Source: Emiliania huxleyi CCMP1516
Taxonomy: Eukaryota > Haptophyta > Isochrysidales > Noelaerhabdaceae
Direction: 5' to 3'
Length of the DNA stretch: 64,000 nt
NCBI RefSeq assembly: GCF_000372725.1
Contig: NW_005202428.1
Coordinates: 2,699,417 to 2,763,416, forward strand
Shown here: positions 61,265 through 64,000 of the stretch, one piece after another
Layout of the letters: each line of letters opens with the position of its first letter
Position numbering within the stretch: the first letter of the stretch is position 1
The notes under the pieces: generated by a model
The model's input: only the letters and a program-made list of their open reading frames with translations
Told to the model about the DNA's origin: nothing
Databases searched by the model: none
Program-made: the position numbers and the translations under genes

Positions 61265-62460
61265 TCACATCGCCAGCAGCCGCTCGAAAAAGTCACCGGG
61301 CAGCTCCCCCTTGGAGGACGGCTGGTCCGACGGGAGAGGGTCCGCGGAGGCGGGCGGTGGGCGGGGCGGCGGCTCCACGAACGAGACCGCCTTGGTGGTG
61401 GTTGTCGCTGGCCGCACCCTCCAGGGCGGCACGTCTCCATCCGGGTGAGGCGGCGCCACCCGAGGAGGCGGCGGCGCGTAGGGCTTGCGCTTGGGCGGCG
61501 CGCCGGCGAGCGATGCCGCCTAGCAGCAAGGAGGCCGGGTCGTGGCGTGGGGGCGGGGAAAGCGCGTGCGGCATGGGGAGGGCAGGGTAGAGGCAGAGGC
61601 AGGGGGAGGGGGGGCACCGTGGCTGCGGCCTCGTCGCGCCGCAGCTCGTCGCGAGGGAGGGGAGGCGGCCAGCCGAGGTGGGCCTGCAGCTGGTTGGGGT
61701 GGCCCTCGAGGGCCGCCGCGAGCGCGTCTCTCCCCGCGGGCGTGTGCTCGTTCTCGTGCACGTACAGGTACTCGCCTTTCGGCAGCTTGCCGCCCGCCGC
61801 AGCGCGGCCGAGAGCGAGGAGCGTAGCGTCTCCGAGACGGTTGTGCTGAAGGGCGAGTCGCGCCAGCCGAGGGCAGGCGCCACCCTCCACCGCCTCGGCG
61901 ATCGCCACCCCGCCCTCGTCTCCGATCTCGTTCCCCGACAGGTAGAGCCACTCCAGCTGCGGAGTAGCGCCCGCCAGCGCCGCCGCAAGCGAGGCGGCGC
62001 CGCAGTCCGTGATGCCGTTCTCCTGCAGCGCGAGCCGGCGGAGCGGCACGCCGCCGGTGCGCGCGAGCCCGGCAAACGCACTCATCGCGCCGTCGCCCGC
62101 GCCGTTCTGCATCGCAAAGAGCGACTCGAGTGCCGGCAGCGCCGGGAGCGCCGCAACCACCGCGGCCAGGCCATCGGCACAGAGGCTGCACCGATGCAGG
62201 TGCAGCTCCGTCAGCTGCGCAGGCCGCAGCGTGCGCATCGCTGAGCTAAGACCCAAGGCGTCGCACGCGTCAATGGCCCGGTCGCCCAGGTCAAAGGCAG
62301 CGTCGGTGACAAAGGAGTGACGCGCGTCCCACGCGGGCAGCTCGAGGTACTTCAGGTGCTCCGAGGGGCGCGCAGGCTCGGTGAACTTTGCGAAGAATTC
62401 CTCTGCCTGCTCTAAATCCCGTTCGGTGGCCTCCTCGATTGGGGCATCTTCGCTGGGCAT
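61265..62460 (-). CDS. leucine-rich-repeat protein (RNase-inhibitor type), two exons
   Basis: Exon 1 is 62460-61615 and exon 2 is 61519-61265 with a GT-AG intron in phase 0 (EAAAT|AASLAGAPPKRK), 366 residues. After an acidic head (MPSEDAPIEEATERDLEQAE) come 28-residue repeats with the LxxLxLxxNxI pattern: LTELHLHRCSLCADGLAAVV, LRRLALQENGITDCGAASLA, LEWLYLSGNEIGDEGGVAIA, LARLALQHNRLGDATLLALG. These NLRC3/RanGAP-like repeats form a protein-binding horseshoe. The C-terminus is Pro-rich and ends PGDFFERLLAM. The partner is unknown. Reading through the intron gives an Arg/Pro-rich frame to 61099 that is less natural, which supports the splice. Confidence 0.8.
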
Positions 62461-62479
62461 TGTTCGCGGTGGGTCTGTT

Positions 62480-62735
62480 CTTCTTGGGTTTGCGTCCCGA
62501 CAGATAGGGGGGGGGTGCCCCAGCTTGGGCTTCTTGGCCAATAGGATCCTGCAAGGGGCCCCTATTTTCCGCGTTTTTTCATTGTTTTGCTTCGCTGCGC
62601 GTTCTGGGGATAGATAGAAAACAAACATGTAGGTGAAAGAAAGAAAGGTTGGGCGCGTAGTACCGGCGTACGTACCGGCGTGCGGGGCGTTTTGGCGCGA
62701 GTCAGTGCCAACAGACCCCTATCAAGCCTGAACCC
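62480..62735 (-). repeat. degenerate MITE-family copy
   Basis: GACAGATAGGGGGG (62498), GCCCCTATTTTCCGCG then TTGCTTCGCTGCGCG (62586-62600), GGCGTTTTGGCGCGAGTC and CAGACCCCTATC (62712-62723) keep the order of the 26.1-26.25-kb copy with many changes. It sits just upstream of the LRR gene start. Confidence 0.6.
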
Positions 62736-63282
62736 TGCTTCCTGCCGCGACGCGCGCTAACAAGAAAAACTTTTGGTTTTCTTCTTCTCGTACTCGTATA
62801 AGCCCCCCCGATACTCGATAGACTCTCCCGGGGGTGTTCGTCTCTCGAGGTTCTCTCTCTCGAGATTGGGGCATTGCGAGCTGCGTGTTTTCTTCTTTGT
62901 TTCCCTTCGAGCATCGTTATCATTTCACATTTGTCTTTTGCACCGCCGCTCGGGTGAACGGGCGTGTGGGAGCACGGGCCTGCGCAACCGCCAACCCCGC
63001 CACCGCCAGGGGGAGACGCCTTACGCGAATGTCCGGTGTACGTTTTGTTCTGGGTGTGCACGCGGCTGCCTGCATGTGCACATGACTTTCTCGGCACTTG
63101 GAGGTTGGAGCACTTGCGCCACGGGTGAAATTCTGAAAAACGTGCAGCACTTCTAGCCGACATCGACAAAAGTCACTCTCTAGCCCCGCGGCGAGCGGCC
63201 CCGCCGGAGGCGAAGAAAATTTTGCCATCTAGCGCACTCTAACACACATTTTTGCACAAATCGACGCCTCCAAAATAAGTCT
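62736..63282. other. no gene seen
   Basis: Short frames only; contains TCTCTCTCGAGA near 62863 and a TTGGAGCACTTG motif at 63111 that recalls the SINE-like family. Confidence 0.4.
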
Positions 63283-63612
63283 TCACTGCAGCACGCCCTC
63301 CTCGAGCGAGTAATGCGTCTGTAGGCCAATATAGAGCGCTTCTCGCGCGCGCTCCTCAGCTGGCGGTCCGCAGGGCCGCCCGGGCGAGAAGCGCAAGCCC
63401 GCCAGCCGCACCATGTGATTCACGATGATGAGCGTCTCGGCCTCGAGCAGCGTGTAGGAGCGAAGCTTGCCCTCGCACTCGCGTTGCTCGAGCCTGAAGC
63501 CACTGCGCCTTGACCACGAGATAGCCCGCGGGGATGGTGTCGGTGTGTTGACGACCGTGTCCTCGGCCAGCGTGTGCGCCTTCCCCTTGAGCACCGCCAG
63601 CCAGTAGAGCAC
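63283..63612 (-). CDS. hypothetical protein, C-terminal exon
   Basis: The minus frame ending at 63283 contains LEVLYWLAVLKGKAHTLAED, then after a probable short intron or insert GFRLEQRECEGKLRSYTLLE, AETLIIVNHMVRLAGLRFSP and EERAREALYIGLQTHYSLEE. The composition is that of a folded protein. The gene would continue to the right (toward 63770) but no upstream exon is clear. Not recognised. Confidence 0.4.
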   Translation of the reverse strand: MLYWLAVLKGKAHTLAEDTVVNTPTPSPRAISWSRRSGFRLEQRECEGKLRSYTLLEAETLIIVNHMVRLAGLRFSPGRPCGPPAEERAREALYIGLQTHYSLEEGVLQ

Positions 63613-64000
63613 CTCGAGCGACTGCTCGCGCCGATCTCTGCGCGGCGACAGCGGCCTGGAAGGACACGTCTCCGGCCAAGTCGGTTACGGGGAGGGCTAC
63701 TACGAGGTCTTTGCGCGGGGGTGGTCGGGCGCCAGGCGCCCAGTCGATTGCCGCATAGTTCGTCGTAGTAGCCCTATCATAAACTTCTTATTCACACCTT
63801 GCACTTTGAAAAAGAAATATCCGACCTTTGTCGAAGATCCGGAGGGTTTATCAGAGCATCACCCAAACTACATACATACAAACGTACAGAGATCGCAGTA
63901 TGCGAAAGGTACGCATGGTGTTGGTGCATGGAGGTCACCGAATGGAGGGCGAACGGCACGATGCGAAAAGGCAGGGCGAGGCGGATGGAGAAAGGAGTGC
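63613..64000. other. no gene seen at the right edge
   Basis: Mixed sequence with an AT-richer part (63770-63880); nothing convincing. Confidence 0.4.

Overview
The window is nuclear DNA of a GC-rich, intron-bearing eukaryote, most likely a unicellular alga with a secondary plastid. A haptophyte of the Emiliania/Isochrysis/Chrysochromulina kind fits best, but this is inferred from style and not proven. Reasons: many short introns (about 40-240 bp), genes in both orientations separated by dense dispersed repeats, poly-purine/pyrimidine and proline-codon tracts, an FKBP with a signal-plus-transit presequence and a twin-arginine lumen signal, and a pheophorbide a oxygenase-like Rieske enzyme. There are no operons, prokaryotic ribosome sites or CRISPR arrays. 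A run of 100 N at 1372-1471 marks a scaffold gap. ||| Layout. 1-7.1 kb: a truncated secretory gene, a small heavy-metal-associated (HMA) protein, a 183-bp tandem array inside a 26-bp inverted repeat, an F-box-like gene and a five-exon cysteine synthase-family gene. 7.1-20.8 kb: repeat-rich DNA with a helical-bundle/acidic protein, a Mutator-like non-autonomous element with 9-bp target duplication, a MITE, a bacterial-PH-like gene, a DUF6625-like glycosyltransferase, an RCC1 remnant abutting a TIR element, and an acidic disordered protein. 20.8-30.5 kb: lumenal FKBP, an inverted-repeat element with 150-bp arms, the PAO-like gene and an esterase. 30.7-36.6 kb: one complete multi-exon xanthine dehydrogenase. 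37-45.5 kb: a small three-exon gene, a partial gene duplication, a histidine phosphatase, a LINE-type remnant and an ABCF ATPase. 46-57 kb: GNAT acetyltransferase, JmjC-like oxygenase, a fumarylacetoacetase exon fragment beside a gag-like remnant, a membrane CS-domain protein, a giant single-exon DUF1800-DUF1501 fusion and a coiled-coil/BAR-like protein. 57-64 kb: repeats (including a second copy of the 11-kb element), an LRR protein and the end of an unknown gene. ||| The genes do not form one pathway: they are housekeeping and plastid genes (purine catabolism, chlorophyll breakdown, lumen protein folding, sulfur/PLP chemistry). The most striking property is how they are split. At least thirteen introns that can be placed by restoring known protein families begin with GC instead of GT, and several of these lie exactly between tandem copies of the flanking exon sequence with a minisatellite in the middle. 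This looks like intron birth by duplication of an AGGC-containing segment. The second notable item is the fused, probably extracellular DUF1800-DUF1501 protein with proline-rich linkers and a von Willebrand D-like tail.
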